Shown here in pieces: positions 17,385 to 26,255 of a stretch of 64,000 bases of DNA. Source of the stretch: Sulfolobus sp. A20 (GTDB lineage Archaea > Thermoproteota > Thermoprotei_A > Sulfolobales > Sulfolobaceae); the NCBI RefSeq assembly GCF_001719125.1, contig NZ_CP017006.1, positions 1,612,001-1,676,000 of the forward strand, in the 5' to 3' direction. The translations under genes were made by a program, and so were the position numbers. The stretch's first letter is position 1. Each line of letters opens with the position of its first letter. A model generated the notes under the pieces. It was not told the origin of the DNA and did not search any database. It worked only from the letters and a program-made list of their open reading frames with translations.

Positions 17385-19871
17385 TTATTTTCTTCTAAAC
17401 ACTAAGGCTACTATTAGTGCTATTATAACTACAACTATCCCAACTCCAAGTGATCCATACACTGCAGTGGAGGTGGTTATGACTACCGTGCTAACTGCCG
17501 GTGGAGATGGTGGAGTGTAGCTCGCTACTGGAGAAATAGTTGACACCACAGTCGTTGTAGTCGTAGTAGTTGTAGTCGTAGTAGTTGTAGTCGTAGTAGT
17601 CACTGGAGTTACTGGAGATAGTATGTTAAATGTGTAATATGCATAGTAAACATGAGGAACATCCACAATCCTAACTCCAGATCCAATACTGTTAGCACTC
17701 ATGTTGAGTACTAAAGGTTCCGTATAAGTAGCGTTAACAAACAACACATAAGTAAAACCAGGTTTTAATTGATTAACGGGTATTGATACCTCATATTCGT
17801 TACCCATAACATGAGTTATTGGAACACTCATCATTGGAGTTGTACTACCATATATCCATATCCAAGCATTACCTGTAGCGTTTGTTATTGGAACTAAAGG
17901 TAGACTTACTGTAGGTTTACCGTTTATATACGCTGGGGCAGCATATACTTGAGTTATATTAAACGTGAAAGTATACGTTGATGTACTCCCATAAGTTATA
18001 TTAGCGATGAAATTAGCTAATGGATCTAGCTTGAAATAACCGTCGTTTCTTATAAAGGTAGAGCCCACACTCTTGTTCCAAGCATATAAGTAGTAAGGAC
18101 CAGATCCTATAACTTGACCGTTGGTTGAAACGGAATATACGTCAGCTCCCAAGTACTGTGGAGGTATATTTTCGAATATCGAGGGAGGAACTATATATAT
18201 TCCAGATAGGCTGTAAATATTCCAATAACTACTATCATTAAAGTATATGTATATTGTATAAGGATTATTTGAGGGAACATAGGAATAAACTAGATTTGGC
18301 AGAGTACCAAACCACTCAAATGATGGGAACATTGCCTCAGCTGTATAGTTAAGTATAACTGGCTTTCCATAATATGTACCTATATATACTGTATCTTGTG
18401 ACGGATTGAATGGATTAGAAGCATATCCACCCATATCGAAATACCACATAGTAAAGTTTATGGCTAAAGCATTTAATGGAAATCCATTCTGGAAAGTATC
18501 ATTGTGAACTAAGTTCAGTATAATTTCTTGACCATTAACTATTTTTATATTAGTACCCGGAATTGTTTCGTTTAAGTGGCTAATGACAGTCCAGTTTGAA
18601 ACAATCCATGGCAATAGTTGTAAAGCATTAAATGGAGGGCTTGTTAATGGTGTATCATAAACTTCTCCTAATCCGTCAAACTCACACACCGTCTCTGCGG
18701 TATAAACGTCATATGTAGTTGGAGCAGCACTCTCTGGAGCTAATCCCCAGTTAAACTTACCATGAGTTGAGTTAGATACATGAACATCTATTAATGAAAT
18801 TCCTCCACCTACCGTAGGAACATAATTGGCATAGCCTGGTAAATAAGCTCCAATAACATCGTTAGCCCAACCTGCTACTATCTCGGGTACCGCAGCTTGT
18901 AAGTAATAAACAGCTTGTTTAGTATAATATTCACTTTGGTTAAGATTTGATGATAAAACATAAGCTTGAGTTAAAAGCTGATTAATAGTGGCGTTAACGA
19001 AAGCATCATCACTAGTACTTGGAGCTAATGGACCATCAATGAAATATAACCAATCAGGGGCTATAGCGTTTACACTCCAACCAAACGTTATGAGATCATA
19101 ATTTTCCGTTAATAAATCTTGTATCAAAGTAGGCGTGAAAGGAACAACTTGGTATTGTATATTTAATCCAATCTCTTTTGCAGCTTGCGTGACTATTTCT
19201 GCTAATTTAAGTGCAGGTGGAGAGTTTGCTGGTATTATCCAAGTTATAGTTACTGGTGTTCCATTCGGATAAGTCCACGTTCCTAAGGAAGAACTATAAA
19301 CTAAACCAGCATCTTGTAGATAAATTCTAGCCCTAGTTAAATTAAAACTCTCATGAGTCTGATAGAATATGGTTGCGTTAGGATTGAAGAAGTAAGCATA
19401 TAGTGAAGGATCAACATACCAAGGCATGGCTGTGCCTAATAGCCCATTATCGAAAACCTGCTGTTGCACTAACTGGTAGTTAACTAAGCTAAAAATAGCC
19501 CATCTAAAATAAGTGTTGTTCATAGGGTATCTATTGAAGTTGAACTGAATTATTGGACCAAAACCGTAGACTGGTTGATCATATAGATATAAGTTAGGAT
19601 CATGTTCGGCTTGAAGTATTTGACTCTCATGAACAATACCAGCCATTTGAACTTGACCAGCTACTAGTGCTTCATAAAGTGCAGTGTTCGAAGTGTAGTC
19701 CCATACCTCATTTAATACTGCAACATAAGGAGTTAAGTTTCTATATTCTGCGGCAGGAAGAACTGGTACATTAAAATTGCTTATCACTGCATATCCGCTG
19801 CTTACTATTACTGATGATAATCCTAGCATAAAAAACATTAACAAAGCAGTTAAAATTATACCCTTTTGCAT
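17385..19871 (-). CDS. Extracellular substrate-binding protein, family 5, membrane anchored (importer 1)
   Basis: Captures substrate outside the cell for importer 1. Seen: an N-terminal signal/anchor segment (about 4-28), a long extracytoplasmic region (about 30-765) of the SBP_bac_5 type with many N-glycosylation sequons, then a run of threonines (about 770-790). A C-terminal membrane helix follows and ends in RRK. This Sulfolobus design ties the binding protein to the membrane through a glycosylated stalk. The 828 residues exceed bacterial family 5 proteins (500-600). The first gene of the operon; the ATG lies about 25-30 bp from a TATA-like T/A-rich string on the minus strand. Confidence 0.9.
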   Translation of the reverse strand: MQKGIILTALLMFFMLGLSSVIVSSGYAVISNFNVPVLPAAEYRNLTPYVAVLNEVWDYTSNTALYEALVAGQVQMAGIVHESQILQAEHDPNLYLYDQPVYGFGPIIQFNFNRYPMNNTYFRWAIFSLVNYQLVQQQVFDNGLLGTAMPWYVDPSLYAYFFNPNATIFYQTHESFNLTRARIYLQDAGLVYSSSLGTWTYPNGTPVTITWIIPANSPPALKLAEIVTQAAKEIGLNIQYQVVPFTPTLIQDLLTENYDLITFGWSVNAIAPDWLYFIDGPLAPSTSDDAFVNATINQLLTQAYVLSSNLNQSEYYTKQAVYYLQAAVPEIVAGWANDVIGAYLPGYANYVPTVGGGISLIDVHVSNSTHGKFNWGLAPESAAPTTYDVYTAETVCEFDGLGEVYDTPLTSPPFNALQLLPWIVSNWTVISHLNETIPGTNIKIVNGQEIILNLVHNDTFQNGFPLNALAINFTMWYFDMGGYASNPFNPSQDTVYIGTYYGKPVILNYTAEAMFPSFEWFGTLPNLVYSYVPSNNPYTIYIYFNDSSYWNIYSLSGIYIVPPSIFENIPPQYLGADVYSVSTNGQVIGSGPYYLYAWNKSVGSTFIRNDGYFKLDPLANFIANITYGSTSTYTFTFNITQVYAAPAYINGKPTVSLPLVPITNATGNAWIWIYGSTTPMMSVPITHVMGNEYEVSIPVNQLKPGFTYVLFVNATYTEPLVLNMSANSIGSGVRIVDVPHVYYAYYTFNILSPVTPVTTTTTTTTTTTTTTTTTVVSTISPVASYTPPSPPAVSTVVITTSTAVYGSLGVGIVVVIIALIVALVFRRK

Positions 19872-19920
19872 ATAAACGAATTAGATTAAGGGTTAAAAAA
19901 TATTTTCCCATCTTTAAGCT

Positions 19921-21111
19921 TTATCTTGGTAAAATAGTTATAATCTGATTAAAAGTCAAGTCATTGATTATATTAACTCCCGTCACTTGGAAAACTCCTT
20001 GAGGTAATAATACTTCATTAAACTGTAAATTAGTATATTCCGTGTACGTTGAACCATTATATAGAATAATATTTAACTCTCCATAAACGCTAACTGTACC
20101 TTGCTCATTAGAGGTATACGAAATGCTGAAATAATAGGGTTCAAATGAAAGGGACTTTATCTCTTTTGGCAAAATCGTATCGATAAAATTACTTAATACG
20201 ACGGTAGATGGAGTATAATTACCCATGTATGGGGGAGATGCTATATAAACGTAAGTTGGATAAGGTCCTATTAATATCGACTGTAGCTGTCCTAAGTTTT
20301 TGGTCTCCATATCTTGAACAACTGTTAAAGCAGTTTCTATCATCCTATACTGATATTGTGAGATAGCGTTATCAACCTTAAAGTAAACTATCTGCCAATT
20401 AGTTGAGTTAATATGTCTTAATGTTACTGTTACTATAGCATAAGTATTAATAATACTACCATTAGCTAGAGTGTCCTGAAAAGCTATTAATCCCTCTCCT
20501 AATGTATAATTGCCGAATGGAAATATTATTACCGCCCTATCAAATTCCCTTACTGAGATATAGTCGAAGAAGGCTGATATTGAAGCACCTAGCTCTCCTA
20601 TTACAGTTGATGCGTTAGATGGGGTTAGATAAAATGTTGCGTTACCAGGAGGAGAAGTAATTTGATAGAACACTGGATAGGGGCCAATCATCATATTTTC
20701 GATTGATTGAGTATTAATTTGAGATAAATAGTTAAATACGGAGAGAGCGTCAGCTACACCGGAGAGTGTAATGTAATTATTAGATAGATTGGAGTAAGCC
20801 TGAGAAAGATTATTATATTCTGATGAAAGTGTAGCGTATTTTGCGGATAAATTAGTGTAGTCTATATACAATGTAGTATACTTAGATGCTAGAGAGTTAT
20901 AATCACTTACAATAGAAGTGTAATAGGAGTAAAGTGTAGAATAATTAGATTTAAGGTTATTATATAGATTACTAAGACTTCCATAATCCATATATAATGT
21001 ATTATAGGCGGATTGTAAAGTAGTTACTTCTGAATTTAAATAAAATATAAATGCTATATTTACTACAAAAAGTACTATAATCAAGATCACTAAAACATAT
21101 TTTATATCCAT
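19921..21111 (-). CDS. Membrane-anchored coiled-coil protein with a tandem-repeat external domain
   Basis: No known family. Seen: an N-terminal membrane helix (about 5-24), then a heptad array (about 27-115) in which Tyr and Leu alternate every 3-4 residues (units like YNSLASK, YTTLYID, YATLSSE), predicting a long coiled-coil stalk. Two copies of a ~139-residue unit follow. The first is marked by IGPYPVFYQITSPP (from 142) and the second by IGPYPTYVYIASPP (from 281). There is no C-terminal anchor, so the head points outward or the protein is tethered by its N-terminus. It sits 49 bp upstream of the importer 1 binding-protein gene on the same strand and may be co-expressed with it. Confidence 0.7.
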   Translation of the reverse strand: MDIKYVLVILIIVLFVVNIAFIFYLNSEVTTLQSAYNTLYMDYGSLSNLYNNLKSNYSTLYSYYTSIVSDYNSLASKYTTLYIDYTNLSAKYATLSSEYNNLSQAYSNLSNNYITLSGVADALSVFNYLSQINTQSIENMMIGPYPVFYQITSPPGNATFYLTPSNASTVIGELGASISAFFDYISVREFDRAVIIFPFGNYTLGEGLIAFQDTLANGSIINTYAIVTVTLRHINSTNWQIVYFKVDNAISQYQYRMIETALTVVQDMETKNLGQLQSILIGPYPTYVYIASPPYMGNYTPSTVVLSNFIDTILPKEIKSLSFEPYYFSISYTSNEQGTVSVYGELNIILYNGSTYTEYTNLQFNEVLLPQGVFQVTGVNIINDLTFNQIITILPR

Positions 21112-21349
21112 ACTTAATTACTACTTATAAACCGTTTATAAATTTTATCAAAAGGGGAAACTTATGCATTTATGCCTTCCTCAGTAAAAATGGTTAGGCA
21201 ATAAACGTATTATCATTAGATGGTAATAATATAGTGTATATAAAGAAAATTGATTAGGGAATTTATATAAAAATAAAATTAAAGAAGTCATTATTATTTG
21301 TATAAGAGTAGATATCAGAAAAATTAAAATATGTATCTTTACTTCAGTC

Positions 21350-21589
21350 CTAAAACATTATAATAATTTTATTATTAAAGTTAATAATAAATAATTTATT
21401 CGAATCATCAACCACAACGCATTCTCCATTTTCCCTATCACACTCTATCCAAAGGTTATCTATCCTTATACCGTTTTCCTTTACCTTATCAACTAAATCT
21501 CTTGGCTTTCTTTTCTTCCTTTCAATCTTAAAGCCAAATTTTTGTGGCGTCTCTATGAGATCTTTAATATCAGATAATGCTAATCCCAT
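21350..21589 (-). CDS. Hypothetical protein, 79 aa
   Basis: A small ORF whose middle is very basic (KIERKKRKPRDLVDKVK) and whose C-terminal half looks like short beta strands (WIECDRENGECVVVDD, KLFIINFNNK). No family is recognised. It lies 32 bp downstream of another small ORF on the same strand, and the pair could be co-transcribed. It could be a small nucleic-acid-binding or regulatory protein, but that is a guess from charge only. Confidence 0.45.
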   Translation of the reverse strand: MGLALSDIKDLIETPQKFGFKIERKKRKPRDLVDKVKENGIRIDNLWIECDRENGECVVVDDSNKLFIINFNNKIIIMF

Positions 21590-21621
21590 ACAAAAATTAA
21601 TGAAAATAGGGAATATAAAAT

Positions 21622-21882
21622 CTAACTTATGTCATCTAATAATAAATTACTATCAAAATTACGTATATAAATGTAATCATTAACTTTCAACATATCATTT
21701 ACATTCAAGATATATTCTTCATCACCCCCTCTCTCCTTTAGTATTACCGTTTTATCATCTATTAGCTTACCCTCAAAAACTCCATTTCGCTCATTATCAA
21801 CCACAATCAGTAAAGCTTTACCATTTTTACACAAGTATAAAAGTAGTTTACTATTCGTTATATCATTTAATGAACTTAACAT
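21622..21882 (-). CDS. Hypothetical protein, 86 aa
   Basis: A small ORF starting with ATG. The sequence alternates hydrophobic and charged residues (KALLIVVDNERNGVFEGKLID, YILNVNDMLKVNDYIYIRN is the tail), suggesting an all-beta fold such as an OB- or SH3-like barrel. The first gene of a possible two-gene unit with the 79-residue ORF. No family is recognised. Confidence 0.45.
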   Translation of the reverse strand: MLSSLNDITNSKLLLYLCKNGKALLIVVDNERNGVFEGKLIDDKTVILKERGGDEEYILNVNDMLKVNDYIYIRNFDSNLLLDDIS

Positions 21883-22040
21883 GAGGAGAAAATTTGCATA
21901 TTTTATATAAAAGGATTTTGGCTCTTTATGACATGAGGAAACCTTTCATTCTTTAGGGCGGGAAAGAATTTTAAGTTCTCTTTTATTTCATGAAAATGGG
22001 AGTTAATAATAAGAGTGGGATCGCAATAAAGGGTACACAC

Positions 22041-22106
22041 CATATACATTTTAAACGGGACCATAACCAGAATTTATAGCTTCATGATTTCATCATATCC
22101 ACACTC
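22041..22106 (+). repeat. 66-bp dispersed repeat, copy A
   Basis: Matches 61503-61568 in the same orientation at roughly 80% by eye. The best conserved pieces are AACCAGAATTTATA and ATATCCACACTC. The second copy lies at the right end of a degenerate insertion sequence, so this copy is probably a solo end of the same element type. No transposase remains beside it. Confidence 0.5.
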
Positions 22107-22204
22107 TTCAGTATTTGCGAAAAATATAGTAATCCTTCCACGATTCATAGTTTGACAATGCCGTGGTAAGCATTTTCAGTGAGAAAATTAAGTTTATAAT
22201 TGAT

Positions 22205-22432
22205 ATCTTACATGGCACTGGATGAAAAAGGTCTTACCCCCAGATGTGGGCATATATCCCGAAAGGGAGGTAAGACAACTTGAGATGTGCGGGATCCCCA
22301 CTGTGGGTTGGGGTTATCCCGCTAATGGGACAGAGGAGGGTGAAGGCGAAAATTTCGCTTGACTCCCGTGAAGCCCAAGGGTTGATATATATGAGATCTG
22401 ATGAAACCCAAACCCCTTAGTATATATCAAAA
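22205..22432. ncRNA. Candidate structured GC-rich RNA or mobile-element end
   Basis: A GC-rich island inside an AT-rich intergenic region, with several strong nested stems. These are GTCTTACC/GGTAAGAC around a GGG...CCC hairpin, GCGGGAT/ATCCCGC around CCCAC-T-GTGGG, and GCGAAA-A-TTTCGC inside GGG...CCC. A terminal stem TTGATATATA/TATATATCAA comes last. In low-GC hyperthermophiles, such islands are usually structured RNAs. On the minus strand part of it is also open for about 40 codons, and the terminal hairpin resembles insertion-sequence ends, so a transposon origin is possible. I do not recognise RNase P RNA, SRP RNA or tRNA in it. The strand is undetermined. Confidence 0.45.
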
Positions 22433-22598
22433 ACTAGAGTTTATAGAGATTTTTTAATTCTTTAGAGACCCAATGTATGCGCCTATCTTAATAACTGAAT
22501 TATTAAAAATTTAGTATTTAGACTAATTCTGTATACTTCATTAATGTTCCGCATAACTAACATATATTCCTTCATATTATCTAAATAAAAAATCTTAA

Positions 22599-23945
22599 TC
22601 ATTTAGATAACTCCTCTAACTCGATCTTAGATGCCTTAGGTCCTAAGATAGCTACGTCTATCATAACCACTATTGACATTATAAAAACTATCGTGTACAT
22701 TGCAATAGGACCTTTAGAAAATAGAACTATGGGAAGTATAGTTAACCATATGTAATTTCCAAGTCTGCTTAAAGAATATTGTACGCCATCAGCGAAGGCT
22801 CTTACCCTAGTTGGATACAGCTCTGCACCGTATTGATGAAATGCGTTAGAGAAGATGTTCGAGAGAAAACCAAATATGAAACCAGTAATTATAACCTCCA
22901 CAGGTGTTATGGAAAAACCGAAAGCTAGACCAGTTATTCCCATTAATAGCATCACTATGCTTACCTGCCATTTTCTATCAAACTTAGTGCTGTCAATTAT
23001 AAATATCGAAGCTAAAGAACTGAGAAAGTATGACGTATAAATTAACATAGAGTATTGTAAGGTGTGAACCAGAGTGAATCCTTTTGCGTATAATACTGAA
23101 GGGGCTAAAGACGCAAAGCCGTAATAGACCCCAGCCTGTAAGAACTCAAAGATCCAAAGCATTGTTGTCCTTTTCCTATAAAGTGGCGAGAACAATTCTG
23201 AGATCTTTACCTTTTGCGAAGTAATAACTTGAACTTGAACTGGCTCACCTAAGTTACCCTTTTCCCTTATAGCTACCTCTTCTATTCTTCTAACTATTTT
23301 ATCAGCCTCATCTATTCTGCCCTTGTTCTCTAACCATCTAGGTGACTCTGGTATTAAGAACCTGAATGGAATTATCGTTAATATACCTAATCCTCCTATG
23401 ATATATAGCCATTGCCAACCTAATAAGGCATATTTGTGGGGTATCAGAAGGTAAGCTAATGCCGCAACTACTATTGGAGCAGTCCATGATGCGGTATAGC
23501 CTATGGCTAACGCTTTTCCTCTAAATGCGGAGGGAAAGAACTCAGTAATCATCACATCTAAAACTATCAACGCCTCTGGCCCTACTCCCAAACCTATTAT
23601 GAATCTTAAGAGACCTAGAACGTAAATGTTAGGTGAGAAAGGAACTAATAGAAGACCTATTCCAGCAATTATCATATTTAATATCAATGCTGTTCTTCTA
23701 CCTAAAGCATCCCCAATATAGGTGAAAATAACGCAGCCAACAAAAGCTCCTAAAAAGAATATTGCAACGTTGTAATATATAGCCTCTGCCGAAGCCACTT
23801 TGTAGAAAGAGGCTATAGGTTGATTTACAAAACCTCCTACGAAAAGATCATATAATTCAAAAAACTCGCCTATACTGAGTAGTGCTAACAACTTCGTGTG
23901 AAATGAGGTCCAAGGCAGTCTTTCTAATCTACCCGCAATCGACAT
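22599..23945 (-). CDS. MFS transporter, sugar porter-like
   Basis: 448 residues with 12 predicted membrane helices. The MFS loop 2-3 signature is seen as GDALGRRTALI, and the sugar-porter mark PESPRWLENKGR lies after helix 6. An amphipathic cytoplasmic loop follows it (about 200-245). The family moves sugars, organic acids or other metabolites, generally with protons, so no substrate can be named. It is transcribed alone on the minus strand. The ATG start lies just before a long AT-rich spacer of about 180 bp containing TATA-like strings. Confidence 0.88.
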   Translation of the reverse strand: MSIAGRLERLPWTSFHTKLLALLSIGEFFELYDLFVGGFVNQPIASFYKVASAEAIYYNVAIFFLGAFVGCVIFTYIGDALGRRTALILNMIIAGIGLLLVPFSPNIYVLGLLRFIIGLGVGPEALIVLDVMITEFFPSAFRGKALAIGYTASWTAPIVVAALAYLLIPHKYALLGWQWLYIIGGLGILTIIPFRFLIPESPRWLENKGRIDEADKIVRRIEEVAIREKGNLGEPVQVQVITSQKVKISELFSPLYRKRTTMLWIFEFLQAGVYYGFASLAPSVLYAKGFTLVHTLQYSMLIYTSYFLSSLASIFIIDSTKFDRKWQVSIVMLLMGITGLAFGFSITPVEVIITGFIFGFLSNIFSNAFHQYGAELYPTRVRAFADGVQYSLSRLGNYIWLTILPIVLFSKGPIAMYTIVFIMSIVVMIDVAILGPKASKIELEELSK

Positions 23946-24125
23946 GTATGCTTATTTACCTTTGTGATATATAAGCCTTTCATATATTTATTAGCGTTTT
24001 TTATATTGAAACGTGTTTTAGAGAAAAACTCTAAATCGAGAAACACATATCCATGTGATCTTACCATAATCCTTATCCGCTAGAAACGGCAACTCAAAAT
24101 TACACTAACCAATGTTAGACACATC

Positions 24126-24356
24126 TTGAAAAAGGAAAATTTAATAATGTTATTTACAAATCATAATCTAATGAGGTCAATATTTAAAGTGATCATTGGT
24201 TTGCTCATGCTTTCTTCTGCTATAGCAATAGATTATGTCGGCTATATGTTTCAAAGTTTAAGTATATTAATGTTATCAATGATCTTAGCAGTTGCTGGTG
24301 CTTTAGTAGGAATAAGAGGTTTAATAGAATTTTTAGGAGACAGATTCTCAAAGTAA
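24126..24356 (+). CDS. Small two-helix membrane protein, unknown
   Basis: 76 residues from a TTG, or fewer if translation starts at the ATG at 24147 or 24171. Two hydrophobic helices (about 20-40 and 45-65) with a C-terminal Arg/Lys end. No family is recognised. It ends 4 bp before the convergent end of the importer 2 operon. The start is uncertain because the leading residues (KKENLIMLFTNHNLMR) are not clearly protein-like. Confidence 0.45.
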   Translation: MKKENLIMLFTNHNLMRSIFKVIIGLLMLSSAIAIDYVGYMFQSLSILMLSMILAVAGALVGIRGLIEFLGDRFSK

Positions 24357-24360
24357 AGAA

Positions 24361-25344
24361 TTAATACAACCAACAAGCAACATAATGCCCTTGTTCTACT
24401 TCTTTTAAGCTTGGCTCCTGCTCCCTACATTTTTCTAAAGCAAAAGGACACCTTGGATGAAATACACACCCTTTATCTGGCCTTATAATATCTGGCTTTA
24501 TCTTAATCTCTTTTAGTTTATCTTTTTGAGATGGATCTATCTTAGGATAAACATCAATTAAACCTTGGGTATAAGGATGTAAAGGCTTTTCTATTACATC
24601 ATTAGCCCTCCCTATTTCAACTATTTTGCCTAAGTATAACACAGTTATCCTATCTGATATTATTTTAGCTATAGGTAATTCATGAGTTATAAGCATGAAA
24701 GTTATCCCCTTTTTCTCTCTCGCATCCTTTATAATCTTCAATATCTCTCCTTTTAATGAAGCGTCTAACATCGTAGTAGGTTCGTCAGCCACTATGTAAT
24801 CTGGGTTAACAACTACGGCTCTAGCTATACTTAGTCTTTGCCTCTGACCTCCAGAAAGCTGATATACTCTATTTTCCAGAAGTTGTAAGGGAAGTCCTAC
24901 TAAATTCATTGCATCAGTTATTTTACTCTCGATCTCCTTCTCTTTTCTATACTTTAGTGGTAATGATAGTACATCATAAACTTTCATAATGGGATCTATT
25001 GAAGAATATGGATCTTGGTAAATCATTTGAGCATGTTTACCTAATTCCTTTAACCTAGTCTTTGATACATTGATCTCCTTACCGTTCTTTGTCTTGATAT
25101 AAACCTCTCCTTTAGTTGGTTTTTGAAGACCTAGCGTAACTCTTCCTAATGTTGTCTTACCCGATCCACTTTCCCCTACTATTCCAATAATCTCTGCTCT
25201 CTTTATATTTAGCGTTATCCCATCCAATGCCTTCGTTACTAATTTACTTCCTCCAAATAAGGACTTCCTCTTAGTAAAGTATACCTTCAAATCTTTTATT
25301 TTAATTATATAATCATCAGTAGAGCCAGCAAGCAACCTCGTCAC
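24361..25344 (-). CDS. Oligopeptide-type ABC transporter ATP-binding protein, OppF/DppF-like (importer 2)
   Basis: Last gene of the second Opp/Dpp importer. Seen: Walker A GESGSGKTTLGR, Q-loop MIYQDPYSSIDP, signature LSGGQRQR, Walker B YIVADEPTTMLD, switch His in LITHE, and the C-terminal Cys motif CVFHPRCPFALEKC ... VACWLY. It overlaps the OppD gene by 29 bp. Its nearest relative in the window is the ATPase at 12802-13785, with the same layout and ending. Confidence 0.92.
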   Translation of the reverse strand: MTRLLAGSTDDYIIKIKDLKVYFTKRKSLFGGSKLVTKALDGITLNIKRAEIIGIVGESGSGKTTLGRVTLGLQKPTKGEVYIKTKNGKEINVSKTRLKELGKHAQMIYQDPYSSIDPIMKVYDVLSLPLKYRKEKEIESKITDAMNLVGLPLQLLENRVYQLSGGQRQRLSIARAVVVNPDYIVADEPTTMLDASLKGEILKIIKDAREKKGITFMLITHELPIAKIISDRITVLYLGKIVEIGRANDVIEKPLHPYTQGLIDVYPKIDPSQKDKLKEIKIKPDIIRPDKGCVFHPRCPFALEKCREQEPSLKEVEQGHYVACWLY

Positions 25345-26254
25345 CTTCCGAAAATAGTCTAAATTTAGGTTCCTCTTTAAAACATATATCTTTAGCGAAA
25401 GGGCATCTAGTATTAAACTTACATCCCTTGGGAGGATTGGATAAATCCGGCATAAAACCAGGGATTCCTTTTATTACGTTTTTATCTAAGGTCGCAATAG
25501 ACTCTATTAATAATTGTGTATATGGATGCCTAGGTTTCTTAAATATTATCTCGGACTTACCGTTTTCCATCACCTTTCCGGCATATAGAACATATATTCT
25601 ATCCGCAAGTTCTGATAATAGTGCCAAATCGTGAGTTATAAATATGATTGATAGATTAAGCTCTTTTCTAAGCTTTTTAAGCAGATTAATTATTTGTGCT
25701 TGAACAACAACGTCTAATGCCGTAGTAGGTTCATCTGCAATTAAAACTTGTGGATTCAGAGCTAAAGCCATAGCTATGAACGCTCTTTGTTTTTGCCCCC
25801 CTGATAGTTCATGGGGATATTTGTCAGCTAAAGCAGGGTCCATACTAACCATTTTAAAAAGTTCTTTAACCCTCTCATCGTAATCTCCCTCCCAATCGTG
25901 GATTTTCAGAATCTCAATTATTTGATCCTTAATCTTAAAGACTGGCGTGAAACCAGACATAGAACCTTGAAAAACCATTGCTATCCTCTTCCATCTATAA
26001 TTTCTTCTGAAATCACTTTCATCTAACACCAAAATATCATTTCCTTTGAAAAGTATCTTACCTCCCTCAACCTTTCCTGGAAAGGGAACTAATCTCATAA
26101 TGGCATACCCTATTGTACTTTTCCCAGATCCGCTTTCTCCAGCTAACCCTATTATCTCCCCTTCTTCCAAGTTTAAGCTAACATCATCCACGGCTTTAAC
26201 GACTCCTCTCTTAGTGTAAAAATAAACTTTCAAATTTTTTACTTCTAATAGCAT
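25316..26254 (-). CDS. Oligopeptide-type ABC transporter ATP-binding protein, OppD/DppD-like (importer 2)
   Basis: ATPase partner of the OppF-like protein of importer 2. Seen: Walker A GESGSGKSTIGYA, Q-loop FQGSMSGFTPVFK, signature LSGGQKQRA, Walker B VLIADEPTTALD, switch His in FITHD, and the C-terminal motif CKFNTRCPFAKDIC ... VACWLY. The 312 residues are typical. It starts with ATG 1 bp after the permease gene stop codon and overlaps the next ATPase gene by 29 bp. Confidence 0.92.
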   Translation of the reverse strand: MLLEVKNLKVYFYTKRGVVKAVDDVSLNLEEGEIIGLAGESGSGKSTIGYAIMRLVPFPGKVEGGKILFKGNDILVLDESDFRRNYRWKRIAMVFQGSMSGFTPVFKIKDQIIEILKIHDWEGDYDERVKELFKMVSMDPALADKYPHELSGGQKQRAFIAMALALNPQVLIADEPTTALDVVVQAQIINLLKKLRKELNLSIIFITHDLALLSELADRIYVLYAGKVMENGKSEIIFKKPRHPYTQLLIESIATLDKNVIKGIPGFMPDLSNPPKGCKFNTRCPFAKDICFKEEPKFRLFSEGDEVACWLY

Positions 26255-26255
26255 T

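Noticed and set aside
17525-17600. Repetitive GTAGTCGTAGTAGTT pattern
   Set aside because: It encodes the threonine-rich stalk of the importer 1 binding protein; a codon repeat, not a mobile or CRISPR repeat.
20740-21040. Irregular direct repeats suggestive of a CRISPR-like array
   Set aside because: They are the coding sequence of a Tyr/Leu coiled coil; no constant repeat and spacer lengths.
21920-21985. Possible IS605 right end near CTTTAGGGCGGGAAAG
   Set aside because: Resembles the element hairpins but lacks the GTCAG-type end and other conserved strings.
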